From positions 62,001 through 126,000 of the forward strand of contig NZ_CP061771.1 in NCBI RefSeq assembly GCF_011751885.2: a stretch of 64,000 nucleotides of DNA, written 5' to 3'. The DNA is from Salinibacterium sp. ZJ450. GTDB taxonomy: Bacteria; Actinomycetota; Actinomycetes; Actinomycetales; Microbacteriaceae. The notes under the pieces were generated by a model. The model saw nothing but the letters and a program-made list of their open reading frames with translations. It ran no database searches and was not told the origin of the DNA. Positions 17,301 to 25,703 of the stretch are shown here, piece after piece. Positions within the stretch are counted from its first letter, which is position 1; every line of letters starts with the position of its first letter. A program made the position numbers and the translations under genes.

Positions 17301-17857
17301 ACCTCGAGTTCGACCGGGTGCGGCAGGCTGCCGAGGACGACAGCCGGGTGTGGGCCGAGGAGTTCGGCATCTCGAAGGATGTCTCGCAGCTGGGCGTGGA
17401 GCGCAACGTGTTCCGGTACCGGCCGGTTCCGGTCACCCTGCGGCTCGCCGAGGGCGCCTCGATCGGCGACCTGGTGCGGCTGATCGCCGGGGCCACCCTT
17501 GCCGGCGCCAGCATCGACATCAGCTCGGCTGTGGTGCTGCCGGCGGAGCTGGCCACCCTGATCGCCGGTCCGGAGTCGCCGGTCACGGTCGGCTCGCTGA
17601 TCGTGGAATCCGACGCGCGCTGGCACGTGCGGGTGGCATCCGGAGCGCTCACCACGCATCGGGTGCGGCTGATCGGCGGATCGGCAGCCGATCTGGCCAC
17701 CGCCTTGGGCGGGTCACCGGATGTCGCGATCTACGCAGGCCCGGTCACCACGGCCGGCCGGGTGGAGTTGCTCGCCTTCCTGCACGAGCAGGCGGTGTCG
17801 GTGACCGCGCACCGCTTTGGCAACCCCGACCGGATGATGCAGGAGCTGCCGCTGTAG
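14378..17857 (+). CDS. putA: Bifunctional proline dehydrogenase / L-glutamate gamma-semialdehyde dehydrogenase
   Basis: Oxidises proline to glutamate in two steps, the first at a flavin and the second with NAD+. The proline dehydrogenase barrel covers roughly residues 20-450 (LNLLGEAVLGDAEAD, KFINLDMEEYRDL, GMATSQADAVRRD). The aldehyde dehydrogenase domain follows: PPWNFPIAIPTG, then Glu717 in LAETSGKN and catalytic Cys751 in HAGQKCSA. About 190 C-terminal residues form an extra domain. I choose the TTG at 14378, seven bases after GCGAGG; the frame reaches back to a GTG at 14324. It has no N-terminal DNA-binding domain, consistent with control by the divergent LysR gene. Its second activity can also take up semialdehyde from the ornithine aminotransferase at 26.5 kb. 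Confidence 0.95.
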   Translation: MSISPTSSTEEFHAGELSDEVIATVRRWLSESTDVATDASAARLAGVLKDPKGLDFTLGFVDRVVRPENLHVAGKNLERVSHLVPSFLPWYLRGAVSLGGAFAPLLPWPIIPTARTVLRSMVSHLVIDATPDKLDKTLATLRQQGVRLNLNLLGEAVLGDAEADSRLAGTRQLLQRDDVDYVSIKVSSIVSQLNMWAFDETVERVVERLTPLYLLAARGGQGSKFINLDMEEYRDLDLTIAVFMRLLDQPQLKNLEAGIVLQAYLPDSFAAMQRLNAWATERRRAGGAGIKVRVVKGANLAMEQVDATMHGWPLATWGSKVETDTNYKRILDWALTPNRTDAVRIGVAGHNLFDLAFAWLLAKRRGVEGRIDVEMLLGMATSQADAVRRDVGGLLLYTPVVHPKEFDSAISYLVRRLEENASPENFMSGLFDLAEHEPVFRREANRFRASLAALTPEVPAPNRAQDRGAVPASLAPTTFANTPDTDPALAANRAWGRAILERSASSTLGIATLEAARIPDETRLADAIAAAVRAGTTWGATPAADRAALIDRAGAELEASRAKLIEVAAAETGKTIAEGDVEVSEAVDFAHYYAAQARLLDTVTGARFVPSTLTVVTPPWNFPIAIPTGSVLAALASGSAVIIKPARTARRTAAVMVEALWAAGIPRDLLVLANLDSGTLGKQLVAHPAVERVILTGGYETAQMFRSWRADLPLLAETSGKNAIIVTPHADLDLAANDVVKSAFGHAGQKCSAASFVILVGSVATSDRFRRQLIDAVKTLRVGMPDDPTTIMGPVIEKPTGKLLAGLTQLGAGETWLVEPRQLDDSGRLWSPGVRDGVAPGSEYHRTEYFGPILGIMTARTLEDAIELQNAPAYGLTAGIHSLDADEVALWAERVQAGNLYVNRGITGAIVQRQPFGGWKRSSVGAGAKAGGPNYLLTLGSWEPVDAPPKSNLRLTGLARSVTSVITAAQPGMDYLEFDRVRQAAEDDSRVWAEEFGISKDVSQLGVERNVFRYRPVPVTLRLAEGASIGDLVRLIAGATLAGASIDISSAVVLPAELATLIAGPESPVTVGSLIVESDARWHVRVASGALTTHRVRLIGGSAADLATALGGSPDVAIYAGPVTTAGRVELLAFLHEQAVSVTAHRFGNPDRMMQELPL

Positions 17858-17905
17858 CGGAGCCGGTGACGCCGCGGGTTGCCCCGCCGCGGGTGCCCTT
17901 CCGCA

Positions 17906-17971
17906 CCGCGCGGGGTTTCTCCCACCATGCGGACCTACATAGCGCCGCATTGAGTGAGAAACCCCGCGCGG
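17906..17971. repeat. Long intergenic palindrome downstream of putA
   Basis: Bases 17906-17921 (CCGCGCGGGGTTTCTC) are the exact reverse complement of 17956-17971. The interior keeps partial symmetry (ATGCGG near 17927 against CCGCAT near 17945), so most of 66 bases can fold as one arm. It lies 48 bases after putA and 27 before the end of a convergent gntR gene and may terminate both. Confidence 0.65.
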
Positions 17972-17998
17972 TTTACCGGTGCGGGTGCCGGGGCTGCC

Positions 17999-18370
17999 TC
18001 AGTCGCGCAGCGCCGCCGCGACGAGCGCCAGCGCGGCATCCGTCGACAGCCCGAGGTGCCGGATGCGCGCCGCATAGTCACGCGCCGCGAGCTGCGCGGC
18101 GCGCTCCGTCTCGTCGCCGTGCGCCGAGATGAACGAGCCGTTGCGGCCGCGGGTCTCGATCACCCCGTCGGCCTCCAGCTCGCGGTACGCCCGGGCAACG
18201 GTGTTAGCGGCGAGGCCAAGGTCTTCGGCCAGCCGGCGCACCGGCGGCAGCCGGGTTCCGGCAGCGAGCGTCCCGGCTCGCACCTGCTCGATCACCTGCA
18301 GCCGCAGCTGCTCGAACGGGGGAGTCTTGCCTGAGGCGTCGATCGAAACAGGGAAGGGCGCGGCATCCAT
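17999..18370 (-). CDS. GntR family regulator, short YtrA-like type
   Basis: A 123-residue regulator made of a GntR winged helix and little else. PPFEQLRLQVIEQVRAGTLAAGTRLPPVRRLAEDLGLAANTVARAYRELEADG spans the DNA-binding domain, and a short helical tail of about 45 residues replaces a ligand domain, as in the YtrA subgroup. The ATG at 18370 is favoured over the longer frame to 18490: TACATT lies 7 bases upstream and a TGTAG/CTACA palindrome overlaps it. The divergent cupin gene is the likely partner target; no ABC transporter, the usual YtrA partner, is adjacent. Confidence 0.88.
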   Translation of the reverse strand: MDAAPFPVSIDASGKTPPFEQLRLQVIEQVRAGTLAAGTRLPPVRRLAEDLGLAANTVARAYRELEADGVIETRGRNGSFISAHGDETERAAQLAARDYAARIRHLGLSTDAALALVAAALRD

Positions 18371-18379
18371 GCTCCGCAA

Positions 18380-18391
18380 TGTAGCACTACA
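18380..18391. promoter_or_regulatory. Candidate GntR operator (TGTAG-CA-CTACA)
   Basis: A palindrome with perfect 5-base arms overlaps the minus-10 hexamer (TACATT, minus strand, 18378-18383) of the gntR gene, which suggests autoregulation and control of the divergent cupin gene. Confidence 0.5.
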
Positions 18392-18440
18392 AAGCCATTG
18401 ACGGATGCCGTGGACCGGTCGACCATAGCGGTGAGGGAAC

Positions 18441-18476
18441 GGAGCGCCAGATGAACATGGAGCGCCAGATGAACAC
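18441..18476 (+). repeat. Tandem 18-base duplication of a ribosome-binding site and start codon
   Basis: The unit GGAGCGCCAGATGAACAT (18441-18458) is repeated at once at 18459-18476 with only the last base changed. Each copy holds GGAG and an ATG (18451 and 18469), and the period of 18 keeps them in frame. Confidence 0.85.
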
Positions 18477-18846
18477 CGTCGAGATCGCACAGCTCATCGC
18501 CCAGTCCGGTGGCGCCGGGAGGTTCGAGGGAGAGGACCACGGGTCACCGGTGTCGTTCTTCTTCGTGACGAGCCCGCCCGGCAAGGGCGCGAGCAAGCAC
18601 CGGCATCCGTACATCGAGACCTTCGTGGTCATCGAAGGCGAGATCGAAGCCATCGTCGGTGGGGAAATGCACATGCTGCATGGCGGCACCATCGCGATGA
18701 TCCCCGCGAACACCTGGCACGAGTTCAAGAACCGCTCCACCCGCAACGCGCTGATGGTGAACATCCACCCGGTGCCGCGGATGGTGCAGGAGGACTGGAC
18801 ACCGGAACTTGACGCAAGCGAGGTGAGACTCCATGCAAACCGTTGA
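18451..18846 (+). CDS. Cupin domain protein
   Basis: A small single-domain cupin of about 130 residues. The two cupin motifs are visible: HRHPYIETFVVIEGEIEAIVGG near residue 50, with the metal-binding histidines and glutamate, and IPANTWHEFKN near residue 89 with the last histidine. Function is unknown; such proteins may be isomerases, dioxygenases or sugar-binding. Two in-frame starts exist, at 18451 and 18469, each with its own GGAG, because of an 18-base duplication, so the N-terminus could vary by six residues. It is divergent from the gntR gene and overlaps the next gene by 14 bases. Confidence 0.85.
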   Translation: MNMERQMNTVEIAQLIAQSGGAGRFEGEDHGSPVSFFFVTSPPGKGASKHRHPYIETFVVIEGEIEAIVGGEMHMLHGGTIAMIPANTWHEFKNRSTRNALMVNIHPVPRMVQEDWTPELDASEVRLHANR

Positions 18847-19177
18847 GGAGTACATCAGCCACCTCGCGGTGCCGCAGCGCGTGGTCGCCCTGCGCCTGCA
18901 GGAACTCATCGACGAGGCGCTTCCCGAGGCTGCCGTGCGCATCTGGCACGGCCACCCGGTGTGGATGGCCGTGGACGTGCCGGTGGCGGGCTTCAAGGCG
19001 TATCCGCGCTACGTGAGCCTGCTGCTCTGGGGTGGGAAGCGGGTGTCGGACCCCTCCGGCAGGCTCGAGGCATCCGTCGGTTCCACCGACCTTGCCTCGG
19101 TGAAGGTCGCTAGCGTCGAGGAGATCGACGACGACCTGTTCCGCGACTGGTTGGTGCAGACCGCCGCGCTCACGTGA
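18833..19177 (+). CDS. DUF1801 domain protein
   Basis: A 114-residue protein starting MQTVEEYISHLAVPQRVVALRLQ and continuing to PEAAVRIWHGHPVW and YVSLLLWGGKR, the pattern of DUF1801 proteins (related to the iron-chaperone-like YdhG fold). It overlaps the end of the cupin gene by 14 bases, so the two are co-transcribed and probably translationally coupled. No catalytic residue can be assigned and the function is unknown. Confidence 0.82.
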   Translation: MQTVEEYISHLAVPQRVVALRLQELIDEALPEAAVRIWHGHPVWMAVDVPVAGFKAYPRYVSLLLWGGKRVSDPSGRLEASVGSTDLASVKVASVEEIDDDLFRDWLVQTAALT

Positions 19178-19205
19178 GAGCGGATGTCGCCGAGAGCGGC
19201 CGCCC

Positions 19206-19598
19206 CTAGCGGTGGGACGTCGGCTTCTTGAGGGTGCCGTCCTCGTTGTAGTACTTCCACTCGCCGCGCTTCTTGCCGCGCGCGTACTCGCCCTCGTCGA
19301 GGAGCTTGCCGTTCGCGAACCAGCGCTTCCACAGGCCGTCCTGCTCGCCGTCGAGGAAACGCCCCTCCTGCAGCTTGCCGCCGCCGTCGCGGTACCAGAC
19401 CCAGAATCCGGTGAGCTGGCCGGCGGACAGGTTGCCGACGGCGCGCAGCTCTCCGGTGCGGAAGTAGTACTTCCACTCGCCGGACTTCTCGCCGTCGACG
19501 TAGCTGCCCCGGCCGGCGAGGGTGCCGTCCTTGAAGCGTTCCTCCCAGATGCCCCTCTTGCGGCCCTGGTCGTCGGTCTGGTTGATCGGCTCGGCCAT
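19206..19598 (-). CDS. MORN2-repeat protein (YwqK-like)
   Basis: A 130-residue soluble protein made almost wholly of five to six MORN2-type repeats, each about 20 residues and containing patterns such as GEWKYYFRTGEL, GFWVWYRDGG, GLWKRWFANGKL and GEWKYYNEDGTL. The repeats form an extended beta sheet used for binding. Many such proteins are labelled YwqK-family antitoxins by automatic pipelines, on limited evidence. Here it follows the small alarmone synthetase gene by 18 bases on the same strand, so a joint function is plausible but unproven. Confidence 0.85.
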   Translation of the reverse strand: MAEPINQTDDQGRKRGIWEERFKDGTLAGRGSYVDGEKSGEWKYYFRTGELRAVGNLSAGQLTGFWVWYRDGGGKLQEGRFLDGEQDGLWKRWFANGKLLDEGEYARGKKRGEWKYYNEDGTLKKPTSHR

Positions 19599-19615
19599 CC
19601 CTCTACTCTCGCAGC

Positions 19616-20353
19616 TCAGGCGCTGGGCGGGATATCCGGCCCGAGGGTCACCCGCAGGTTCTCGGGCAGGCGCAGCGACTCTGCGGGCATCCGGCCAGCG
19701 TCTGGCTCCTCGGGGAGGGCGCGCACCTCGTCGTGCAGGTGTTCCATGCTGCGATCGAGCGTGCTCGCGACATCCGCGGCCAGCTTCAGCTCGGTGAGCA
19801 GGTCGATGGGCACAGCGCGGTTGTACTTGTAATAGATTTTGTGCTCGAGGCTGGCCCAGAAGTCCATCGCGATCGTGCGGATCTGCACCTCGACTTTCAC
19901 CTGCTCCACCCGGTCGGAGAGGAACACCGGAATCTCCACGATCATGTGCAGGCTCTTGTAGCCATTCGGCTTGGGCTTCGCGATGTAGTCCTTCACCTCC
20001 AGCACGGTGATATCCCGTTGCCCGGCCAGCAGTTCGCAGACGCGGTAGGTGTCGGTGATGAAGCTGCAGGTGACCCGCACGCCGGCAATGTCGGAGATCT
20101 CGCGCCGGATGGCGTCGAACGAGATGTCAATGCCCTTGCGCGCCGCCTTCTCGAGGATGCTCTCCGGTGTCTTCAGCCGGGAGCTGACCTGCTCGATCGG
20201 GCTGTACTCGTGGGTGTGGCTGAACTCTTCCTTGAGGATGTTGATCTTGGTCATGAGCTCATCGACGCCGAACTTGTAGCTGAGCATGAACCGAGTGAAC
20301 TCACCCCTCAGGTCATGGAGTCGCTGAAGTTCGTCGGGGCTGTCGATCTGCAC
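19616..20353 (-). CDS. Small alarmone synthetase, RelA/SpoT synthetase domain only
   Basis: A 245-residue (p)ppGpp synthetase lacking the hydrolase and regulatory domains of long Rel proteins. SSRLKTPESILEKAARKG (residues 57-73) is the ATP-binding entry, Asp88 in SDIAGVRV and Glu155 in VEVQIRT fit the two catalytic metal-site acids, and KPKPNGYKSLH (126-136) holds the guanosine-stacking tyrosine 132. WASLEHKIYYKY ends the domain, as in RelP/RelQ-type enzymes. All key residues are present, so activity is expected. It starts 5 bases after ramB and is followed by a MORN2 gene; the context suggests one transcript. Whether it is a housekeeping enzyme or a toxSAS-like toxin cannot be decided from sequence. 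Confidence 0.9.
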   Translation of the reverse strand: MQIDSPDELQRLHDLRGEFTRFMLSYKFGVDELMTKINILKEEFSHTHEYSPIEQVSSRLKTPESILEKAARKGIDISFDAIRREISDIAGVRVTCSFITDTYRVCELLAGQRDITVLEVKDYIAKPKPNGYKSLHMIVEIPVFLSDRVEQVKVEVQIRTIAMDFWASLEHKIYYKYNRAVPIDLLTELKLAADVASTLDRSMEHLHDEVRALPEEPDAGRMPAESLRLPENLRVTLGPDIPPSA

Positions 20354-20357
20354 CGCG

Positions 20358-21824
20358 TCAGTCTGTCAAAGCCAGCTTAGTTTTTGCCCGGGGAGCGTGC
20401 TGCTCGAGGAAGGTGTACACCTCGGTGCTGTCGACGCCGGTGAAGGTGCCGGCGGGCATCGCGGCCAGCAGAGAGGACTGCATGCGCGCGTTCGGCAGCG
20501 CGTTGCCGGCCCAGGCCGAGGCGAGGCCCTCCGGCGCGCGGCGGCAGCACGCGTCATCCGGACAGGTCGACACCTGCCGGTTGGTGGTATCACGCCCGCG
20601 GAACCACTTGGCGTGCGCGAACGGGGTGCCGACGCTCACCGAGAACGCACCCTGCGCGGTTGTCTGGATACTGGAAGTGCACCAGTACGTGCCACCCGGC
20701 TTGTCGGTGTACTGGTGATACGGGCTGAACCGGTCTTCCACCGCGAACACCTGGCGGGCACTCCAGTAGCGGCAGACCAGCTGCCCCTCGACGGCGCCGA
20801 GCGCGTCGGTCGGGAACTGCGCCTTGTCATTCTCGTATGCCTTGGAGATGGCCCCGGATTCGTGCACCTTCAGGAAGTGCACCGGAATGTCGAAGTGCTC
20901 GGTCGACAGGTTGGTGAACCGGTGCGCGGCCGTCTCATACGGCACGGCGAAGGCGTCGCGCAGGTCTTCGACCGAGAGCTGCTTCTGCGCTTTCGCGGTG
21001 GTCAGAAACGCGACGGCGTCGTCTTCCGGCACCAGCAGCGCCGCCGACAGGTAGTTCGTCTCCACCCGTTGGCGAAGGAACTCAGCGTAGTCGCGCGGCT
21101 CGGCGAGCCCCAGCACGTGACTGGCCAGCGCCTGCAGCAGCGTGCTGCGCGGGTCGCCGTCGGCCTTCACCGGCAGGTAGACGCGGCCGTTGCGCAGATC
21201 GGTGACCGACCGGGTGGATGCGGGCAGGTCGGCGACATAGTGCAGTGAAAAACCGAGGTGCGCTGCCAGTTCGGCGGTCAGCCGCTGCGACAGCGGGCCG
21301 CCGGTGTGCCCGACGGCGGCGAGCAGGCGTTTCGCCTCGGTCTCCAGTTCGGCGAAGTAGTTGTTCTGCCTGCGCATCTGCTGGCGGAGTTCGGTGTTCG
21401 CGCGGCGGGCCTCCTCGGGCGTCGCGGCGCGCTCGCGGTGCAGCCGGTCCAGCTCGGTGTGCAGCCCCAGGATCGTTTCGATCGCCTCGTCGCTGAGACT
21501 GCGGCGCACCGGCAGCGTCGGCAGGCCGAGCGAGGAGAACAGCGGCCCGCGCATGGCACGTTCCAGGGCGATCTCCAGCGCCGCTCGCTTGGACGGGGCT
21601 TCGGCGGTGAGCAGCGCGTCGAGCGGCACGCCGAGTGCCTTGGCGACGGTCTTCAGGTCGCTTAGCTTGGGCTCGCGCTTGCCGTTCTCGAGCACGCTGA
21701 CCTGCGAGGCGGCACGGCCAATGGCCGACCCGAGGGCGTCGAGCGTCATGCCGCGCTGCGTGCGCAGCTGCCGGATCCGCTTGCCGATCGTCAGGGCGTC
21801 GGGCACCTCGTCGTAGCTCGTCAT
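20358..21824 (-). CDS. ramB: RamB-type regulator of acetate/glyoxylate metabolism
   Basis: A 488-residue XRE regulator. The helix-turn-helix is at residues 12-68 (IGKRIRQLRTQRGMTLDALGSAIGRAASQVSVLENGKREP). A central region resembles the IrrE/ImmA family, and the C-terminal part, with CRYWSARQVFAVEDRF and YWCTSSIQTT, is the short-chain fatty acyl regulator domain with several cysteines (CPDDACCRR). This architecture is that of Corynebacterium RamB, which represses aceA and aceB on glucose. Here it is divergent from aceA with a 312-base gap holding repeated candidate operators, which strongly supports the same role. The small alarmone synthetase gene follows in the same direction. Confidence 0.9.
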   Translation of the reverse strand: MTSYDEVPDALTIGKRIRQLRTQRGMTLDALGSAIGRAASQVSVLENGKREPKLSDLKTVAKALGVPLDALLTAEAPSKRAALEIALERAMRGPLFSSLGLPTLPVRRSLSDEAIETILGLHTELDRLHRERAATPEEARRANTELRQQMRRQNNYFAELETEAKRLLAAVGHTGGPLSQRLTAELAAHLGFSLHYVADLPASTRSVTDLRNGRVYLPVKADGDPRSTLLQALASHVLGLAEPRDYAEFLRQRVETNYLSAALLVPEDDAVAFLTTAKAQKQLSVEDLRDAFAVPYETAAHRFTNLSTEHFDIPVHFLKVHESGAISKAYENDKAQFPTDALGAVEGQLVCRYWSARQVFAVEDRFSPYHQYTDKPGGTYWCTSSIQTTAQGAFSVSVGTPFAHAKWFRGRDTTNRQVSTCPDDACCRRAPEGLASAWAGNALPNARMQSSLLAAMPAGTFTGVDSTEVYTFLEQHAPRAKTKLALTD

Positions 21825-22136
21825 CCCATAACCATGTCAGGAGTCGAAGCCCAAACCCACCGCGTCCAGCGTTTTCAGGATCAGGTTGCGGCGGCCGCCG
21901 TGTCACAACGATTGGACTGGGTGCCTGTAGCTAATCGGCCGCGAGCTGCCAAATCCGTAGAAATGGGCGGGTTAGCGCCCCTAAATCGTCCGTCGGTGCC
22001 AGACGGGCTAAATTTCTGACGCGTGGAAGAATTGCCAAATTTCTGCTGCACGATCCCCGCAGAATGGCTTGTTTTGCCTCGAGAGTTGATGCCACGGCCC
22101 GACAGGCGGGCCACCAAGCATGTACCGGAGGCACCG
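21825..22136. promoter_or_regulatory. ramB-aceA divergent control region
   Basis: This 312-base gap has no convincing gene. It contains two direct copies of GCYAAATTTCTG, at 22007-22018 and 22034-22045, spaced 27 bases start to start. A partial inverted version, GCCAAAT then AGAAAT, lies near 21950. The aceA ribosome-binding site GGAG is at 22127-22130. The repeated AT-rich motifs in otherwise GC-rich DNA are the best candidates for RamB or another carbon-control regulator. Confidence 0.55.
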
Positions 22137-23429
22137 ATGAGCACCACTCGCCCAGGCGACCAGACCCAGACCGCGGCCGAGCTGGAGACCCAGTGGAAGA
22201 CCGACGCCCGCTGGAGCGGTATCACCCGCAACTACTCGGCCGAAGATGTCATCGCCCTCCGTGGATCGGTTCGCGAAGACCGCACGCTGGCCCGCCGCGG
22301 CGCCGAGAACCTGTGGAAGTACATCCAGGAGGAGCCGTTCGTGAACGCGCTCGGCGCCCTCACCGGCAACCAGGCGGTTCAGCAGGTGCGCGCCGGCCTG
22401 AAGGCGATCTACCTCTCCGGCTGGCAGGTTGCCGCCGACGCGAACCTGTCTGGCCAGACCTACCCGGATCAGAGCCTGTACCCGGCCAACTCGGTTCCCG
22501 CGGTGGTGCGTCGCATCAATAACGCGCTGCTGCGCGCCGACCAGATCGAGGTCGCCGAGGGCGGCGAGGTGCGTGACTGGCTGCAGCCGATCGTCGCCGA
22601 CGCCGAGGCGGGCTTCGGCGGACCGCTGAACGCCTACGAGCTGATGAGCTCGATGATCGAGGCCGGCGCCGCGGGCGTGCACTGGGAAGACCAGCTGGCC
22701 AGCGAGAAGAAGTGCGGCCACATGGGCGGCAAGGTGCTCATTCCCACCAGCCAGCACATCCGCACCCTGAACGCGGCCCGTCTGGCAGCGGATGTCGCGG
22801 GCGTGCCCTCGATCATCATCGCCCGCACCGACTCGCTCGCCGCGAACCTGATCACGAGCGACGTCGACGACCGCGACAAGCCGTTCCTCACCGGTGACCG
22901 CACCGCCGAGGGCTTCTACAAGACCAACCCCGGCATCGACACCGTGATCAGCCGCGGACTCGCCTACGCGCCGTACGCCGACCTGATCTGGGTGGAGAGC
23001 GCCGAGCCCGACATCGAGCTCGCCCGCACCTTCGCCGAGGCGATCCACAAGGAGTTCCCCGGCAAGAAGCTCGCGTACAACTGCTCGCCGTCGTTCAACT
23101 GGAAGCGTCACCTCGACGACGACCAGATCGCCCGCTTCCAGAAGGAGCTCGCGGCGATGGGCTACGCCTTCCAGTTCATCACCCTGGCCGGCTTCCACGC
23201 CCTGAACCACTCGATGTACACGCTGGCGCGCGACTACAAGGAGCGTCAGATGAGTGCATACGTCGAGCTGCAGGAGGCCGAGTTCGCCTCCGAGGCAGAC
23301 GGCTACACCGCCACCAAGCACCAGCGAGAGGTGGGCACCGGGTACTTCGACCGGATCGCCACGGCGCTCAACCCTGACAGCGCAACCCTCGCCCTCGTTG
23401 GCTCCACCGAGTCCGAACAATTCCACTGA
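22137..23429 (+). CDS. aceA: Isocitrate lyase
   Basis: Cleaves isocitrate to succinate and glyoxylate, the first step of the glyoxylate shunt used for growth on acetate and fatty acids. The signature KKCGHMGGK carries catalytic Cys193; [19 protein letters not shown] and TLAGFHALN are further conserved blocks. With the ATG at 22137, preceded by CGGAG, the protein is 430 residues, normal for the bacterial group. The open frame reaches upstream to 22023 but without family sequence. It faces ramB and is followed on the same strand by malate synthase. Confidence 0.97.
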   Translation: MSTTRPGDQTQTAAELETQWKTDARWSGITRNYSAEDVIALRGSVREDRTLARRGAENLWKYIQEEPFVNALGALTGNQAVQQVRAGLKAIYLSGWQVAADANLSGQTYPDQSLYPANSVPAVVRRINNALLRADQIEVAEGGEVRDWLQPIVADAEAGFGGPLNAYELMSSMIEAGAAGVHWEDQLASEKKCGHMGGKVLIPTSQHIRTLNAARLAADVAGVPSIIIARTDSLAANLITSDVDDRDKPFLTGDRTAEGFYKTNPGIDTVISRGLAYAPYADLIWVESAEPDIELARTFAEAIHKEFPGKKLAYNCSPSFNWKRHLDDDQIARFQKELAAMGYAFQFITLAGFHALNHSMYTLARDYKERQMSAYVELQEAEFASEADGYTATKHQREVGTGYFDRIATALNPDSATLALVGSTESEQFH

Positions 23430-23443
23430 TTTCACACCTCGCC

Positions 23444-23482
23444 GGTTGAGGAGCGCGCGACCGGGTCGCCCGCTCCTCAACC
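23444..23482. repeat. Intergenic palindrome GGTTGAGGAGCG ... CGCTCCTCAACC
   Basis: Perfect 12-base arms (23444-23455 and 23471-23482) with a 15-base GC-rich loop lie between aceA and aceB. GGTTGAGGAGCG is a motif I associate with dispersed palindromes in many actinobacterial genomes. It may attenuate read-through so that aceB is made at a different level, or act as a 3' end for aceA. Confidence 0.6.
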
Positions 23483-23508
23483 AGCCGCACTTCTGAAAGG
23501 CCACGACC

Positions 23509-25128
<1,620 letters not shown>

Positions 25129-25137
25129 CCCGTTGGC

Positions 25138-25165
25138 TGACTCCCCACCCAGCGGTGGGGAGTCA
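25138..25165. terminator. Hairpin terminator between aceB and the Lrp gene
   Basis: TGACTCCCCACC and GGTGGGGAGTCA form a perfect 12-base stem with a 4-base loop just after the aceB stop. The end of the convergent lrp gene lies inside the right arm, so the same hairpin can serve both transcripts. Confidence 0.78.
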
Positions 25166-25600
25166 GCTGCGGTCGCGCTGCACCAGGCTCGACAGCACGA
25201 TCGCGCTGCGGGTGTGGTCGACGTTGGGGGCGATGCGCACCCGCTCCAGAGCGTCTTCCAGGCTCGGGATGTCGCGGCTCCTCAGGTGCACGATGGCATC
25301 GGCGGACCCGGTCACGGTGCCCGCGTCGACGATCTCCGGCACCCCGTTCAGGATGCGCCGCAGCTCGTCGGGGGCCACGGTGCCGCGGCAGAACAGCTCC
25401 ACGTATGCCTCGACGGCGAGCCCCTCCACGGCCGGATCCACCTGCACAGTGAAGCCGCGGATGACGCCATCGGCCACCAGTCGGTCCACCCGGCGCTTCA
25501 CCGCCGACGCTGACAACCCGACGACCTCACCGATATCCCCATAGCCCGCCCGCGCATTTTGCCGCAGCAGGGAGATGATGCCGTGATCGAGGTTGTCCAT
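25163..25600 (-). CDS. Lrp/AsnC family transcriptional regulator
   Basis: A 145-residue protein with an AsnC-type helix-turn-helix at residues 1-55 (LDHGIISLLRQNARAGYGDIGEVVGLSASAVKRRVDRL) and a RAM ligand-binding domain after residue 65. It probably responds to an amino acid such as arginine or ornithine, since it is divergent from genes for arginine and ornithine breakdown. The ATG at 25600 is chosen over the long frame to 25789: TATTGT lies 7 bases upstream, giving a leaderless-type start, inside a GCAACAA/TTGTTGC palindrome. Confidence 0.9.
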   Translation of the reverse strand: MDNLDHGIISLLRQNARAGYGDIGEVVGLSASAVKRRVDRLVADGVIRGFTVQVDPAVEGLAVEAYVELFCRGTVAPDELRRILNGVPEIVDAGTVTGSADAIVHLRSRDIPSLEDALERVRIAPNVDHTRSAIVLSSLVQRDRS

Positions 25601-25604
25601 GCCA

Positions 25605-25626
25605 GCAACAATAGAAGATTTGTTGC
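25605..25626. promoter_or_regulatory. Candidate Lrp operator (GCAACAA-N8-TTGTTGC)
   Basis: Perfect 7-base inverted arms separated by 8 bases lie immediately upstream of the lrp start and overlap its minus-10 hexamer. The size and AT-rich centre suit an Lrp/AsnC dimer site controlling lrp and the divergent arginine genes. Confidence 0.6.
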
Positions 25627-25703
25627 GATCGCCGGGGTTGACGCGATCATATAGTGCGTGGAGTTCCCGAAAACTTGCGAGACGAGCGTGTGAGTATGGA
25701 GGC

